Shown: positions 1 to 9,298 of the stretch, piece by piece
Position numbering within the stretch: the first letter of the stretch is position 1
Layout of the letters: each line of letters opens with the position of its first letter
Origin: Diaphorobacter sp. HDW4A
GTDB taxonomy: Bacteria > Pseudomonadota > Gammaproteobacteria > Burkholderiales > Burkholderiaceae_C
Direction of reading: 5' to 3'
Assembly: GCF_011305995.1 (NCBI RefSeq)
Contig: NZ_CP049910.1
Location: 3,100,001 to 3,164,000, forward strand
DNA: 64,000 nucleotides
Program-made: the position numbers and the translations under genes
Notes under the pieces: generated by a model
What the model was told of the DNA's origin: nothing
What the model saw: only the letters and a program-made list of their open reading frames with translations
Database searches by the model: none

Positions 1-360
1 AGTGCCACAGAGTCCATGCGGGCCCTGCTCGGCAAGAACGTGTCGCAAAGCGACGAGGTGGGTTTCATTCTGGTGCGCACCATCGGCCTGTGCCCGCCCG
101 GCACTTTTGTGAAACTGGACAACGGCGACACCGCCATCGTGTTGCGACGCGGTGAATCCACCAGCTTCCCCATCGTCGCCAGCCTCATCGATGTCGACGG
201 CGAGGCCTACCCTGAGCCCGAGTTGCACTACACCGTACACGGCAAACGCCGCGTGATCAACGCCCTGCCCAGCAGCGCGGTCAGTATGGGAACGAACCAC
301 TACACCATGGTGCGCATGGGCCTGATGGCTGCTGGAAGGCGTTTGGGCTCCCCCCCCTGA
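1..360 (+). CDS. HD-GYP-type phosphohydrolase, C-terminal end only (partial)
   Basis: The frame is open from the first base of the window, so the N-terminus and any HD or GYP catalytic motifs lie outside. The visible 119 codons contain a stretch of the type YPPGTFVKLDNGDTAIVLRR, here CPPGTFVKLDNGDTAIVLRR, which I associate with the region after the HD-GYP domain of cyclic-di-GMP phosphodiesterase-like proteins in betaproteobacteria. The last codons (GRRLGSPP) lie within a GC-rich hairpin repeat, so the natural C-terminus was probably replaced or extended by the repeat. The family call is by recognition of this tail only and is moderately sure. Confidence 0.55.
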   Translation, partial: SATESMRALLGKNVSQSDEVGFILVRTIGLCPPGTFVKLDNGDTAIVLRRGESTSFPIVASLIDVDGEAYPEPELHYTVHGKRRVINALPSSAVSMGTNHYTMVRMGLMAAGRRLGSPP

Positions 361-462
361 GGCGCTGCGCGCCTCCCCCCGCTCTATGCATTGCTGCGCA
401 ATGCGGCAGGGGGACACCCCCGTCGCTGCGGGGCGGCCCTTGCTCGGGGGTCACTGGCCTGA
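349..462. repeat. GC-rich hairpin-forming dispersed repeat
   Basis: This non-coding stretch contains nested palindromes: gaggcgctgcgcgcctc at about 359-375, gcattgctgcgcaatgc at about 387-403, and a C-rich/G-rich pair around 413-435. Elements with this look (runs of C, gaggcgctgcgcgcctc, cattgctgcgcaatg) occur dispersed between genes in Comamonadaceae genomes, as I recall; a genome copy count would be needed to prove it here. It supplies the stop codon of the preceding gene and may act as a terminator. The remainder of the gap to 674 holds no gene I can support. Confidence 0.5.
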
Positions 463-674
463 GCCGCGACAGTATCGAACACCGCACGCAAATCAAAGCA
501 AAGATCCCAAAACAGCGGACTTCGAAGCGAAGCGAGTGCCCGATCCACAGCCACAGTGACGAGACAACCCTTCAGGCCAGGCGCGTAACCGCAGATCAGT
601 ACTCTCGTACGGCAAGGCTTCGCAAGAAGGCCTGTATCGTCATCTCCAAACGAACAACGAATAAAACAGAAAAC

Positions 675-1313
675 TCAAGAAGACTTCTTCTTGGAACCAA
701 TTTTGGATTCTTTTCCAGCAAGCAAACGGGTGATGTTTTCTTTGTGGCGGTAGATCAGCAATCCGGACATGACGGCAATGGCCACGCCGATGCGCGCATC
801 CATGGTCCACGCCACGCCCCCGCCCAGCACATAGAAAAACGGTGCAAACACCGCCGCCGCCAACGAAGCGAGCGACGAGTAACGGAAGAACACCGCAATG
901 ATCAGCCAGGTGGCGAGTGTCGCCAGCCCCAGCCAGCCGCTGATGCCGATGAGGACGCCAGCCGCGGTCGCCACGCCTTTGCCGCCTTTGAACTTGAAAA
1001 ACACCGGCCACAGGTGGCCCAGAAATGCGGCCAGGCCAACGGCGGCGATGGTGCCCTCTTCCAATCCGTAAGGCTGGCCGAACCAGCGCACCAGCACCAC
1101 TGGCAACCACCCCTTCACGGCGTCGAGCAACAAGGTCAGGACCGCCGCTGGCTTGCTGCCCGAGCGCAGCACATTGGTCGCACCGGGATTGCCGCTGCCG
1201 TAGGTGCGGGGGTCGTTCAGCCCCATCACGCTGCTGACGATGACCGCGAACGACAGCGAGCCGATAAGATAGGCCGCGATGGTGACGACGATGGAAAGTA
1301 CGATGGGGCTCAC
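675..1313 (-). CDS. plsY: Glycerol-3-phosphate acyltransferase PlsY
   Basis: PlsY is an inner-membrane enzyme that transfers the acyl group of acyl-phosphate to glycerol-3-phosphate, making lysophosphatidic acid, the first step of phospholipid synthesis. The 212-residue product has the usual family length, about five membrane segments, and the three conserved loops: [10 protein letters not shown] near residue 18, [14 protein letters not shown] near 40, and [14 protein letters not shown] near 108. The C-terminus is a short lysine/serine tail (KKKSS). It stands alone on the minus strand, upstream of and in the same direction as no obvious partner. Confidence 0.95.
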   Translation of the reverse strand: MSPIVLSIVVTIAAYLIGSLSFAVIVSSVMGLNDPRTYGSGNPGATNVLRSGSKPAAVLTLLLDAVKGWLPVVLVRWFGQPYGLEEGTIAAVGLAAFLGHLWPVFFKFKGGKGVATAAGVLIGISGWLGLATLATWLIIAVFFRYSSLASLAAAVFAPFFYVLGGGVAWTMDARIGVAIAVMSGLLIYRHKENITRLLAGKESKIGSKKKSS

Positions 1314-1365
1314 GGGGTCCGTTCGGCTTTAAAAATGTTGGAATAGGAATGGGTATGACAGCCCG

Positions 1366-1866
1366 CTATTCTGCCAGCGCGCACTGCACCGGTTTGGCTT
1401 GTAGCAGATCCACGCACACCTGCGGGCTCAACTGCACCAGAAATCCGCGCCGACCGCCGTTGATGGCGATGCGCGGCAACTCCAGAATGCTCTGCTCGAT
1501 GTAGACCGGCATCTGCTTCTTCGTGCCGAACGGCGATGTGCCGCCGACCAGATAACCGCTGTGCCGATGGGCCACCTCGGGCTTGCAGGGCTCGATGCTT
1601 TTGGCGCCGATCTGGCGCGCGAGGTTCTTGGTCGACACCTTGCAGTCGCCATGCATCAGCACAATCAGCGGCTTGGCGTCCTGATCCTGCATCACCAGCG
1701 TCTTGACGACGTGGTGCTCATCGAGCCCCAGACACTCGGCGCTGTGCTCCGTACCACCATGCTCGACGTACTCATATGGATGCTCAGTGAACTCCACCCG
1801 GTTGGCACGCAGCAGCTGCGTGGCGGGGGTTTCGCTCACATGAGCGGATTTGTCCTTCTTGCTCAT
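1366..1866 (-). CDS. ybaK: Cys-tRNA(Pro) deacylase, YbaK/EbsC family
   Basis: The 166-residue product belongs to the YbaK family, which hydrolyses Cys-tRNA(Pro) mischarged by prolyl-tRNA synthetase. Visible family features are the N-terminal segment with HPYEYVEHGG, the KTLVMQDQ strand, the catalytic lysine region DCKVSTKNLARQIGAK, and the conserved glycines GYLVGGTSPFGTKK. A longer in-frame start exists at 1980, but it runs through the neighbouring reductase gene's end in another frame; the ATG at 1866 (MSKKDKSAHV) gives the normal family length. It follows the aldo/keto reductase by only 19 bases on the same strand and may be co-transcribed with it. Confidence 0.9.
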   Translation of the reverse strand: MSKKDKSAHVSETPATQLLRANRVEFTEHPYEYVEHGGTEHSAECLGLDEHHVVKTLVMQDQDAKPLIVLMHGDCKVSTKNLARQIGAKSIEPCKPEVAHRHSGYLVGGTSPFGTKKQMPVYIEQSILELPRIAINGGRRGFLVQLSPQVCVDLLQAKPVQCALAE

Positions 1867-1885
1867 GATGTCAACAAGCCTCCGC

Positions 1886-2947
1886 TCACTGCGCGGGATC
1901 GCGATGGAGCTTGCGGATCGCGTCAATGCCCTGCAGCACCGCGGGCGCGAGCTGCGTGCCCCAGATATCGATGTCTTCATCGAGCTGCGCGACGGTCGTC
2001 ACGCCAAGGATCGTGCTCGTCACCTGCCACTTGGTATAGCAGAACGCCAGCGCCATCTGCGTGGGCGTGAGGCCGTTGTCGCGCGCGAGCTGGTTGTAGA
2101 GCTTGCCGGTTTCCCACGACTCCTTGCGTCCCCAGCGCTGCTTGCGCATGGACTCGAACATCGCGAGGCGCCCCTCGGCAGGAGCGCCCGGCCCGGTGGT
2201 GCCGCTCGCGTCGTACTTGCCCGACAGCAGCCCATAGCCCAGCGGTGAATAGGCGAGCAGCGACAGACCGAGCCGATGGCAGCTCTCGTCCATCGCATTT
2301 TCCCAGCTGCGGTTGAGCAGCGAATACGGGTTCTGCACCGACACCACACGCGGCAGGCCAAACTGCTCGGCAAACTTCACGAATTCGTGCACGCCATACG
2401 GCGTCTCGTTCGACAGCCCGATGTAGCGCACCTTGCCCGCGCGCACCAGTTGGTCGAGCGCCTTCAGCTGTTCAAGAATCGGTGTACTGCTCTCATCCTT
2501 CTTCGGGTCGTAATACATCAGACCGAAGGCAGGCACATGGCGCTCGGGCCAGTGGATCTGGTAGAGGTCGATCACGTCGGTCTTCAGACGCTTGAGGCTG
2601 CCCTCGCACGACGCGACGATGTCGGCGGCCGTCATCCCCGCGCCTTCGCGGATCCATGGCGTGGCGCGCGATGGCCCGGCCACCTTGCTCGCCAGCACCA
2701 CACGGTTGCGCACGCCGGGGTTGGATGCGAACCAGTTGCCGATGATGGCTTCGGTCGCACCGGCGGTTTCCCGGCGGGTCGGCACGGCGTACATCTCGGC
2801 CGTGTCGACAAAATTCACACCGCGATCCAGCGCGCGGTCGAGGATTGCGTGCGAGGTCTGCTGCGAGACCTGCTCACCAAACGTCATCGTACCCAGACAG
2901 ATGGGCGTGACCTTCAAATCACTTTGGCCAAGGGAAATCAGATTCAT
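1886..2947 (-). CDS. Aldo/keto reductase, Tas-like
   Basis: A 353-residue NADPH-dependent aldo/keto reductase. The catalytic tetrad regions can be read: Asp/Tyr in NFVDTAEMYAVP (about residues 46-57), Lys in VLASKVAG and His in LYQIHWPER (about 128-136). The layout, including the long loop with the GAGMTA segment, matches the Tas subgroup (E. coli Tas is 346 residues). The physiological substrate cannot be told from the sequence. It is divergent from the alpha/beta hydrolase gene at 3070, with about 120 bases between for both promoters, and is followed closely by ybaK. Confidence 0.88.
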   Translation of the reverse strand: MNLISLGQSDLKVTPICLGTMTFGEQVSQQTSHAILDRALDRGVNFVDTAEMYAVPTRRETAGATEAIIGNWFASNPGVRNRVVLASKVAGPSRATPWIREGAGMTAADIVASCEGSLKRLKTDVIDLYQIHWPERHVPAFGLMYYDPKKDESSTPILEQLKALDQLVRAGKVRYIGLSNETPYGVHEFVKFAEQFGLPRVVSVQNPYSLLNRSWENAMDESCHRLGLSLLAYSPLGYGLLSGKYDASGTTGPGAPAEGRLAMFESMRKQRWGRKESWETGKLYNQLARDNGLTPTQMALAFCYTKWQVTSTILGVTTVAQLDEDIDIWGTQLAPAVLQGIDAIRKLHRDPAQ

Positions 2948-3069
2948 GGAGTTTCATTCAACGACGGACATGCAGCAGAAATCATAGACAACATCTCGCT
3001 CGCGCGTGGCCTGCTGCGCTGTGTCCGACGAAACCTTGGTGACACCAGCAGCGCCATCGCCTGCGGATA

Positions 3070-4008
3070 ATGCGCGGCATGTACACCGAACAACGCACCG
3101 CCCGCCAGCTCTCCGTCCCCGTGCGCAACATGCCCTACCATGTGCGCGTCTGGGGCGACCCCGATGCGCAGTCCGCCGGAAAACTGCCGCCGCTCGTGAT
3201 GGTGCATGGCTGGATGGATGTGGGCGCGTCCTACCAGTTCGTGGTCGATGCGTTCAGCGACGCGTTCGCCGACGGCCGCCTGATCATCGCGCCCGACTGG
3301 CGCGGCTTCGGTCATTCCATGCCGAGTCATGCGCAGGACCACTATGTGTTCGCCGACTACCTCGCCGATCTCGACCAACTGATCGACCACTTCTCACCCG
3401 ATGCGCCCGTCGACCTCGTGGGCCACAGCATGGGCGGCAACGTGAGCATGATGTACGCGGGTGCACGCCCCGCACGCATCCGCCGTCTGGTCAATCTGGA
3501 AGGTTTCGGCCTCGCCGCTTCACGCCCCGCGCAAGCACCCGCGCGCTACGCGAAATGGATGGATGAGCTGCGCCAGTATGAGCGCGGCGAGATGGCACTC
3601 AAGCCCTACGACAGCCGCGACGGCGTGGCGCTGCGCCTCATGAAGACCAATCCGCGCATCTCCGCCGACAAGGCACAGTGGCTTGCGCAGCACTGGGCCG
3701 CGCCGGACGAGCACGGCAAGTGGCACATCCTCGGTGCGGCCTCGCACAAGATCATCACGCCGATGCTGTTTCGCGCAGATGAAATGCTGGCCATGTACGA
3801 AGCCATCGCCGCGCCCGTGCTGTCGATCGAGGCCGAAGAAAACCACATCGAGAGATGGTCCGGCGGGGCCTACTCTCTGGCCGAATTCCACCAGCGTCTC
3901 GCCCATGTACGCGACGCCCGCTCGGCCCAAGTGAACGACGCCGCGCACATGCTGCACCACGATCAGCCCGAAGCCGTCGCGCGCCTGATTGAAGACTTTC
4001 TGGCGTGA
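3070..4008 (+). CDS. Alpha/beta hydrolase
   Basis: A 312-residue alpha/beta-fold hydrolase with no signal peptide. The oxyanion region is MVHGWMDVGAS, the nucleophile elbow is GHSMGG (Ser near residue 122), and a C-terminal His lies in AAHMLHHDQPE (near 292). ATG codons at 3070 and 3079 are both possible starts. The substrate is not evident; relatives are mostly annotated simply as alpha/beta hydrolases. It is divergent from the reductase at 1886-2947 and runs towards the minus-strand histidine-kinase remnant, ending 12 bases before it. Confidence 0.85.
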   Translation: MRGMYTEQRTARQLSVPVRNMPYHVRVWGDPDAQSAGKLPPLVMVHGWMDVGASYQFVVDAFSDAFADGRLIIAPDWRGFGHSMPSHAQDHYVFADYLADLDQLIDHFSPDAPVDLVGHSMGGNVSMMYAGARPARIRRLVNLEGFGLAASRPAQAPARYAKWMDELRQYERGEMALKPYDSRDGVALRLMKTNPRISADKAQWLAQHWAAPDEHGKWHILGAASHKIITPMLFRADEMLAMYEAIAAPVLSIEAEENHIERWSGGAYSLAEFHQRLAHVRDARSAQVNDAAHMLHHDQPEAVARLIEDFLA

Positions 4009-4019
4009 GCCTTCGCGGC

Positions 4020-4556
4020 TCAATCAGCAGTTGCGGCCTGCGCTGCCAGAGGCAGCGCCAAAGTCACTACCGCCTCACCATGGCGTGAGGTCATGCAGAA
4101 GGCCGCTCACATCGACGGTCACCCGGACATGGCGTGCGCGGCTGTGCTTGACGATATTCGACAACGCATCCCCCACCACGCGCGTGAGCGCAAGGCACTG
4201 CAACCAGTGAGACATCCGCCCACCGCAAATCGCTGTTGCTGTAGAGCGCCCCGGCCAAGCTGACCGCCGAGAGGCCTACAGCCACCTGCTGCATGGAGCC
4301 GTCTTCGGTCTTGCATTCACTTTTCCAGTCGATGCGATACCAAGCCGTGTGGATGCTGTCACCGCTCATCCATGGCCATTGGTGCGGCAGGGGCACTGAC
4401 TGCCAGCCGGTTGCGGGAGGAAAAGGCTTTGCGCTTGCCTGACTGCCGTCCAGCGATTTTTTCGGGAACGGAGTCGATGGCCATCAGCAACGCCATCAGG
4501 ACGCCCAGAAACACCCGCCACGCAGCGCCCCAGCTCCTGACACTGACAGCACTCAC
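4020..4556 (-). pseudogene. Sensor histidine kinase remnant (partner of the NarL-type regulator)
   Basis: Reading the minus strand in shifting frames recovers successive pieces of a sensor kinase. A GTG start at 4556 overlaps the regulator's stop codon and gives a membrane-entry segment (WRVFLGVLMALLMAI). After a frameshift comes an extracellular sensing piece (HTAWYRIDW, AGALYSNSDLRWAD). After another comes the start of the ATPase domain with its N-box (LTRVVGDALSNIVKHSRARH), and finally a last strand (EAVVTLALPLAAQ) ending at 4020. Only 537 bases remain of what should be well over 1.5 kb, so internal deletions as well as frameshifts have destroyed it. The coupling to the regulator gene shows it was once its cognate kinase. 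Confidence 0.75.
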
Positions 4557-5260
4557 TCGAGAAATCCCCGAGCCTTTGCCTGCTGAACGGCCGACACCCG
4601 CGAGGATACGGCCAGTTTGCGGTAGATACGCTTGATGTGCGTATCCACTGTGAAGCGCGAGAGGATCACACGCTCCGCGATTTCCCGGTTGGTCAGCCCG
4701 CTGGCCACATGCCGCAGGATGATGCATTCGCGCTCGGTGAGTGCCACCTCGCTGCTGGGGACCTGCGCGGAATCCGGCGCAGTCACCGGCAGCAACTCCA
4801 GAATGCGCCGCGCGATGAACGGATCGATCGGTGCACCGCCACGCAACACGCTACGGATCGACAGCGACACCTCGAGATCATCCCGCTCCTTGAGCACATA
4901 GCCGGTGGCACCTGCACGCAGCGCGCCCAGAATCGCCTCTTCCGAACTCCAGGCCGAAACAACGAGAATGCCCAGCCCTGGATCTTCGGCACGCAACTCC
5001 GTGATCAACGAGCGGCCATTGCCATCGGGTAGTTCCAAATCGACCAACGCAAGCCCAACGGGTTGATGACTTAGAAACTCCCGGGCCGCCTTGAGCGAAT
5101 CCACGATGACCAGATCCTGCGGCGCATATCCCAGCTGCTGCAGCACGAGCTGCAGGCGGCGCTGCAACAGAGGTTCGTCCTCGACTACCAGCACAGGCAC
5201 TGGCAAAGCCGCGTCGCTGGAGACGATCGGAGCATTTGGAGGAGGAACTGGGAACGCCAT
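4553..5260 (-). CDS. Response regulator, NarL/FixJ family
   Basis: A 235-residue two-domain regulator. The receiver domain (about residues 20-135) shows the acidic pair in VLVVEDEPLL, the phospho-acceptor Asp in LALVDLELPDGNG, and the conserved Lys in GYVLKERDDLE. The C-terminal LuxR-type helix-turn-helix includes LTERECIILRHVASGLTNREIAERV. An in-frame GTG at 5317 would add 19 residues; I prefer the ATG at 5260 because the added part has no domain character. The kinase gene that follows is destroyed, so this regulator is an orphan or is phosphorylated by another kinase. Confidence 0.88.
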   Translation of the reverse strand: MAFPVPPPNAPIVSSDAALPVPVLVVEDEPLLQRRLQLVLQQLGYAPQDLVIVDSLKAAREFLSHQPVGLALVDLELPDGNGRSLITELRAEDPGLGILVVSAWSSEEAILGALRAGATGYVLKERDDLEVSLSIRSVLRGGAPIDPFIARRILELLPVTAPDSAQVPSSEVALTERECIILRHVASGLTNREIAERVILSRFTVDTHIKRIYRKLAVSSRVSAVQQAKARGFLE

Positions 5261-5381
5261 CTTGTTTGGTTCGGTAGTGGAGTTGAAATGAAAGGTTCGG
5301 TCCGAATGGTAGGACACGAATCGATAGCAGCCATCAATTCAATTGTTAATGCCAATTAATTTATGAAAATTCGACAACCAT

Positions 5382-5609
5382 TTAAGCCAAATTGTGCAGC
5401 GTCACATAGTCGACGACCTCGGCAATCGAAGCGGCCACGTGAACGTTATGCGCCAAAAAACCCAGCCCTTCAAACACTCGAAGCAGCCGGAGCTGCAGCA
5501 ACGGATCATCCTCCACCAAGAGGATCGCTGCTCCCAAAAGCGTGACCGCTGTGGGCGGGATTGAAATGGACGCATGTTGATACAAAAATAACCAGCAGAA
5601 AGATATCAA
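5382..5609 (-). pseudogene. Truncated receiver-domain fragment
   Basis: The frame encodes only the first part of a response-regulator receiver domain: AAILLVEDDPLLQLRLLRVF, then FLAHNVHVAASIAEVVDYV, followed by a stop before the phospho-acceptor Asp. It is similar in sequence to the start of the neighbouring regulator (VLVVEDEPLLQRRLQLVL), so it may be a decayed paralogue or duplicate. No good start codon or ribosome-binding site is seen. The rest of the gap up to prfB (5610-5854) holds no gene I can support. Confidence 0.6.
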
Positions 5610-5854
5610 CGAATGCTATGGATCATTTGTAGCCGCGTATATCCCCTAAATAGGTGAATTTGCCGTTCGCACCGGTAGACAAAAACCCTTGGATTCCTCG
5701 TCACATCCAATAGCCTAGCCCCCCATTTCGATATTCACCGTCCCGTGTGTTCACGCGCCAATCACGCGCTCCGATAGACGACTCTTGCATCCATGAGAAA
5801 ATAATGGGTTGCTTACAAAGTACCGCAAAGGTACAAAACACAAGGATTACGAAA

Positions 5855-6959
5855 ATGGACGCAGAACGCATCAACCTGATCGGTACCACCCTCGAAGACC
5901 TGTCCACCCGGACACAAGAGCTTCGGAGGTATCTTTGACTACGATGCCAAATTTGAACGCCTGCGCACGGTAAACGCATCGCTCGAAGACCCGAACGTCT
6001 GGAACGATCCCAAGAAGGCTCAGGAACTGGGCAAGGAAAAGAAGGCGCTCGACTCCGTCGTGCTGACGCTTGAGAAGCTCACTGGCGAGCTGGCCGACAA
6101 CCTTGAGCTCTATGAGATGAGCAAGGAAGAAGGCGACGAAGCGGGTCTGGAGACCATCGAGGCCGAAGCCGCCAAGCTGCAGCCGTTGATCGAGGAACTC
6201 GAATTCCGCCGCATGTTCAGCCAGGAAGCCGATCCGCTGAACTGCTTTGTCGATATCCAGGCCGGAGCCGGTGGCACCGAAGCATGCGACTGGGCCAGCA
6301 TGCTGCTGCGCCAGTACCTCAAGTACGCCGAGCGCAAGGGCTTCAAGGCCACGGTGGAAGAAGAAACCCCAGGCGACGTCGCCGGCATCAAAAGCGCCAC
6401 CATCAAGGTGGAAGGCGAGTATGCCTTCGGCCTGCTGCGCACCGAAACCGGTGTGCACCGCCTCGTGCGCAAATCGCCGTTCGACTCGTCGGGCGGTCGC
6501 CACACCTCGTTCGCCTCGCTGTTCGTCTACCCCGAGATCGATGACTCCATCGAGATCAACATCAACCCGGCCGACGTCCGTACCGACACCTACCGCGCCT
6601 CCGGCGCGGGTGGTCAGCACATCAACAAGACCGACTCGGCTGTGCGCCTGACGCACATGCCCACCGGCATCGTCGTGCAATGCCAGGACGGCCGCAGCCA
6701 GCACAGCAACCGCGATGTGGCATGGCAACGCCTGCGCTCGCGCCTGTATGACTACGAAATGCGCAAGCGCATGGAAGAGCAGCAGAAGCTCGAAGACACC
6801 AAAACCGACGTGGGCTGGGGCCACCAGATCCGCTCCTACGTGCTGGACAACAGCCGCATCAAGGATCTGCGCACCAACGTCGAAGTCTCCGCCACACAGA
6901 AGGTGCTGGACGGCGATCTGGACGTGTTCATCGAAGCCTCGCTCAAGCAAGGCGTCTGA
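5855..6959 (+). CDS. prfB: Peptide chain release factor 2 (with programmed +1 frameshift)
   Basis: RF2 ends translation at UGA and UAA codons. The gene is read as 5855-5935 joined to 5937-6959 after a +1 shift at CTT TGA, giving 367 residues, close to E. coli RF2 (365). The second part contains the stop-codon-recognising SPF tripeptide ([16 protein letters not shown]) and the GGQ motif that triggers peptide release ([16 protein letters not shown], about residue 247). The start ATG at 5855 is preceded by AAGGA. A strong terminator follows. Without the shift only a 27-residue peptide would be made. Confidence 0.96.
5925..5938 (+). promoter_or_regulatory. prfB: prfB programmed +1 frameshift site
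   Basis: The site consists of an internal Shine-Dalgarno-like GGAGG (5925-5929), the slippery codon CTT (5933-5935) and an in-frame TGA (5936-5938) followed by C. This is the classical RF2 autoregulation signal: when RF2 is scarce the ribosome pauses at UGA and slips forward one base into the main frame. Confidence 0.95.
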
Positions 6960-7001
6960 TTCTCATGGAGCTGCGCTTGGCGCGCAGCCAGAAGCCATCG
7001 C

Positions 7002-7035
7002 AAAGCCAGCCTGCCCGCAGGCTGGCTTTTTCTTT
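7002..7035 (+). terminator. Rho-independent terminator after prfB
   Basis: A perfect 12-bp stem (7002-7013 with 7018-7029, aaagccagcctg / caggctggcttt) with a 4-base loop is followed by a T-rich run. It lies about 43 bases after the prfB stop codon. Confidence 0.88.
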
Positions 7036-7097
7036 GGGCCCTTGGGTCTTTTCGCAGTGGTACAACAGCGATCTTCTTCCAACGATCTTTGAGCGCC

Positions 7098-8432
7098 ATG
7101 AGCCCAGCCACCGCATCGTCCCAGCAATGGAAAACCGCCGTCCACGCCTACGCCAAACACCTGAATGACTACATCGCACGCGGTGACGCCAAGGGCTGGA
7201 AGGGCATGGGCGATCCGAAAGATCCACCCGAGCTCGAGGCGTTGCTGCCCGACATGATGAGCGCCCTGCGCGCCGCCAATGCCGAGCGCTCGGACGAGGC
7301 CATCACCGCCTTTCGCGAGCAGTGGCCGCCGATGCACGAGGCAACGCAACCTCTGCTGCAGGACAACAGTCAGGGCATAGGCTCGCTCGCCTGGCTTGCC
7401 AACGGAGGCCTGATGGTGCGCACGGGTGCATGGTACGAGCCCGGAAGCGCGGTGATGATTCACGGACTTCAGGTGACGGACATGCCGGATGCCGAAATGT
7501 TCGGCAACAGCCCGGCACAACTGACGACGGCGGTTGCGGGCAACGGCGTCATCTGCATCGTGAAGAACGACGACGGGTCCATCGCGGCGAAGTTCGATCT
7601 GCCCACGGGCAACGAAGACCTGCCGCCCGGCCATCCCTCTGCCGAACACGATGATAAAAATGCAGACAACTCAGACAAGACCGAGATCCAGCAGCTCATC
7701 CCGTTCGACGACGCTAGCGGCGTGGTGGTCGTACAAAGCGCCGGCATCTTTCTGGTCGCCGCGTCGGGAACCAAGCGGCTTCTGCCCGAGGCCGAAGACC
7801 TTGCCGAGAACATGTTGGAGAAAGAGCCCTACCTCGTGCGCCTCGACATGTGCCACGCAGCCGTGTCGCCCGATGGGCAGTGGATCGTCTGCGGCGCGCA
7901 GGACGGCAGGCACCGGGTGTTCAACGCGCGCGGCGATCTGGTTGACCGCATCGGGCCCCATGGCGAGTACCCGCACCACACGGCCTTCTTTGCGGATGGC
8001 AGGCATGCGGCGATGAACGCCTGCCACTTCTACAACGGCGGCACGATCGCGGTCGACGTGAGCGCCTTCGGCGGCATTGACAGCGAGTTCTATGACGAGC
8101 ACCCTGCCGTCAAGCTGATCGACGGCTCTGCACGCGTTTACGCGAGCGCGCCGGTGGGCGATTCGCTGGTGCTGGGCGACGCCAACGGCTATCTCTGGGT
8201 GCGCAATGCAAAAGGAGAACTCCAGTGGAAGCAGCATGTCGGCAGCACGATCTGCTCCATGGCCGTGTCGGTGGACGAGACACGGCTGGCCGTGGGCACC
8301 TACTCGGGGACCGTCCACATCATCGATCTGACCGATTCGCAAACCGCCCCTGAACAGGTAGGCGCAGGCGCGCGCAGGGAGCTGCGCCGCTGGTTGTTCT
8401 GGAAGCAGGAAACGACCCCGCTGGCGTGGTGA
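7098..8432 (+). CDS. Cytoplasmic protein of unknown function with beta-propeller-like repeats
   Basis: A 444-residue protein with no signal peptide. The N-terminal 100 residues are helical and charged; the rest shows repeated strands typical of WD40/PQQ-like propellers, for example VSPDGQWIVCGAQDGRHRVFNARGDLV, shortened here to SPDGQWIVCGAQDGRHRVF, then ANGYLWVRNAKGELQW and TRLAVGTYSGTVHIIDL. I do not recognise a specific family or enzyme. A TTG at 7089 is an alternative start; the ATG at 7098 is preferred. It stands between the prfB terminator and a truncated gene, so its neighbours give no clue to its role. Confidence 0.7.
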   Translation: MSPATASSQQWKTAVHAYAKHLNDYIARGDAKGWKGMGDPKDPPELEALLPDMMSALRAANAERSDEAITAFREQWPPMHEATQPLLQDNSQGIGSLAWLANGGLMVRTGAWYEPGSAVMIHGLQVTDMPDAEMFGNSPAQLTTAVAGNGVICIVKNDDGSIAAKFDLPTGNEDLPPGHPSAEHDDKNADNSDKTEIQQLIPFDDASGVVVVQSAGIFLVAASGTKRLLPEAEDLAENMLEKEPYLVRLDMCHAAVSPDGQWIVCGAQDGRHRVFNARGDLVDRIGPHGEYPHHTAFFADGRHAAMNACHFYNGGTIAVDVSAFGGIDSEFYDEHPAVKLIDGSARVYASAPVGDSLVLGDANGYLWVRNAKGELQWKQHVGSTICSMAVSVDETRLAVGTYSGTVHIIDLTDSQTAPEQVGAGARRELRRWLFWKQETTPLAW

Positions 8433-8477
8433 TCCGCGAACCGATTCTGATTTTCCTCAGCGTCATTTGACAGCTAA

Positions 8478-8846
8478 AAGCAGCTCTCCGAAATCGAGAA
8501 GGCCAAGGGCCGCAAGTACACCTACTGGCACGGCACGACGATGTTCACCGCCAAGAAGGCCCTGAACATCCTAAGCGAAGACAAATTCGACGACGCCAAG
8601 ACGCAAAAACAGCGCAAGTCGTTCGAAGACACGGCCGACGGCCTCATCACCTATGCCAAGTCGCCCAGCGTCGAGATGCGGATGATGTGGACCATGCCCA
8701 AGCACCAGATCGAGGTCTCCCGTGTGGCAGCCAAAAAGCGCCTTCGCGCCGTGCGAGAAAACTCCAAGGGCGACTCGGCCTCCGGAGAAGGCTCTGCCTC
8801 CTACATGGTCGATGCATACAACCAAACCAGCAACCAGACACATTGA
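8478..8846 (+). pseudogene. 5'-truncated hypothetical gene
   Basis: The frame after a TAA at 8475-8477 reads as normal, well-biased protein (QLSEIEKAKGRKYTYWHGTT) before the first ATG at 8541, and no start codon with a ribosome-binding site precedes it. The following 101 residues are charged and largely helical and contain no motif I recognise. I therefore read it as the 3' part of a gene whose start is lost, although translation of 101 residues from 8541 cannot be excluded. Confidence 0.45.
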
Positions 8847-8870
8847 TTCGGGCACACTTGCCCATATCAC

Positions 8871-8899
8871 GCCCGCCGGTGCTTCAATCACCGGCGGGC
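8871..8899. other. Strong hairpin in the gap before pepN
   Basis: An 11-bp perfect stem, gcccgccggtg with caccggcgggc, and a 7-base loop follow the truncated gene by 24 bases. There is no T-tract, so it is a terminator only in a loose sense. The rest of the 450-base gap up to pepN (8900-9298) shows no gene or clear RNA that I can support. Confidence 0.5.
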
Positions 8900-9298
8900 C
8901 ACATGATCTCTCACCCCGCTGAATGTGCAATCGCATGCCAAGCGTGAGAAAATAGGCCGTTGCCTGACGGTAAATGTGTTGATTGCAGCCCCGTGCAGAC
9001 GCCCCTTCCAAACGGGATCAACACAGCCCCAAATCACCGCCAGACCGCAGTCGCACCTGCGATTCGAGCCCCAAGCTCCTCGCCAAACACCCTGCTTGCG
9101 GTTGTGCGCCCTTCAAAGAGGCACAATGCTGGTTGGTGCCTGCTATCTTGCTGCGTCTGAACCAATGTATTGCCACTGGTTTCTGATGCGCGGCAATTGC
9201 AGAGACAAAGATCAATAAATTTTGCATGCCTTGCGCAGCAGCGTTGAAAAGCCAACGCTGTGTGCGATGCATGCCCCAATTCACATGGAGTATCTCCG

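Noticed and set aside
5871..6950. 359-codon frame on the minus strand
   Set aside because: Antisense shadow of prfB.
8871..8899. Rho-independent terminator
   Set aside because: The stem is strong but lacks a T-tract on either strand, so it is listed only as a hairpin.
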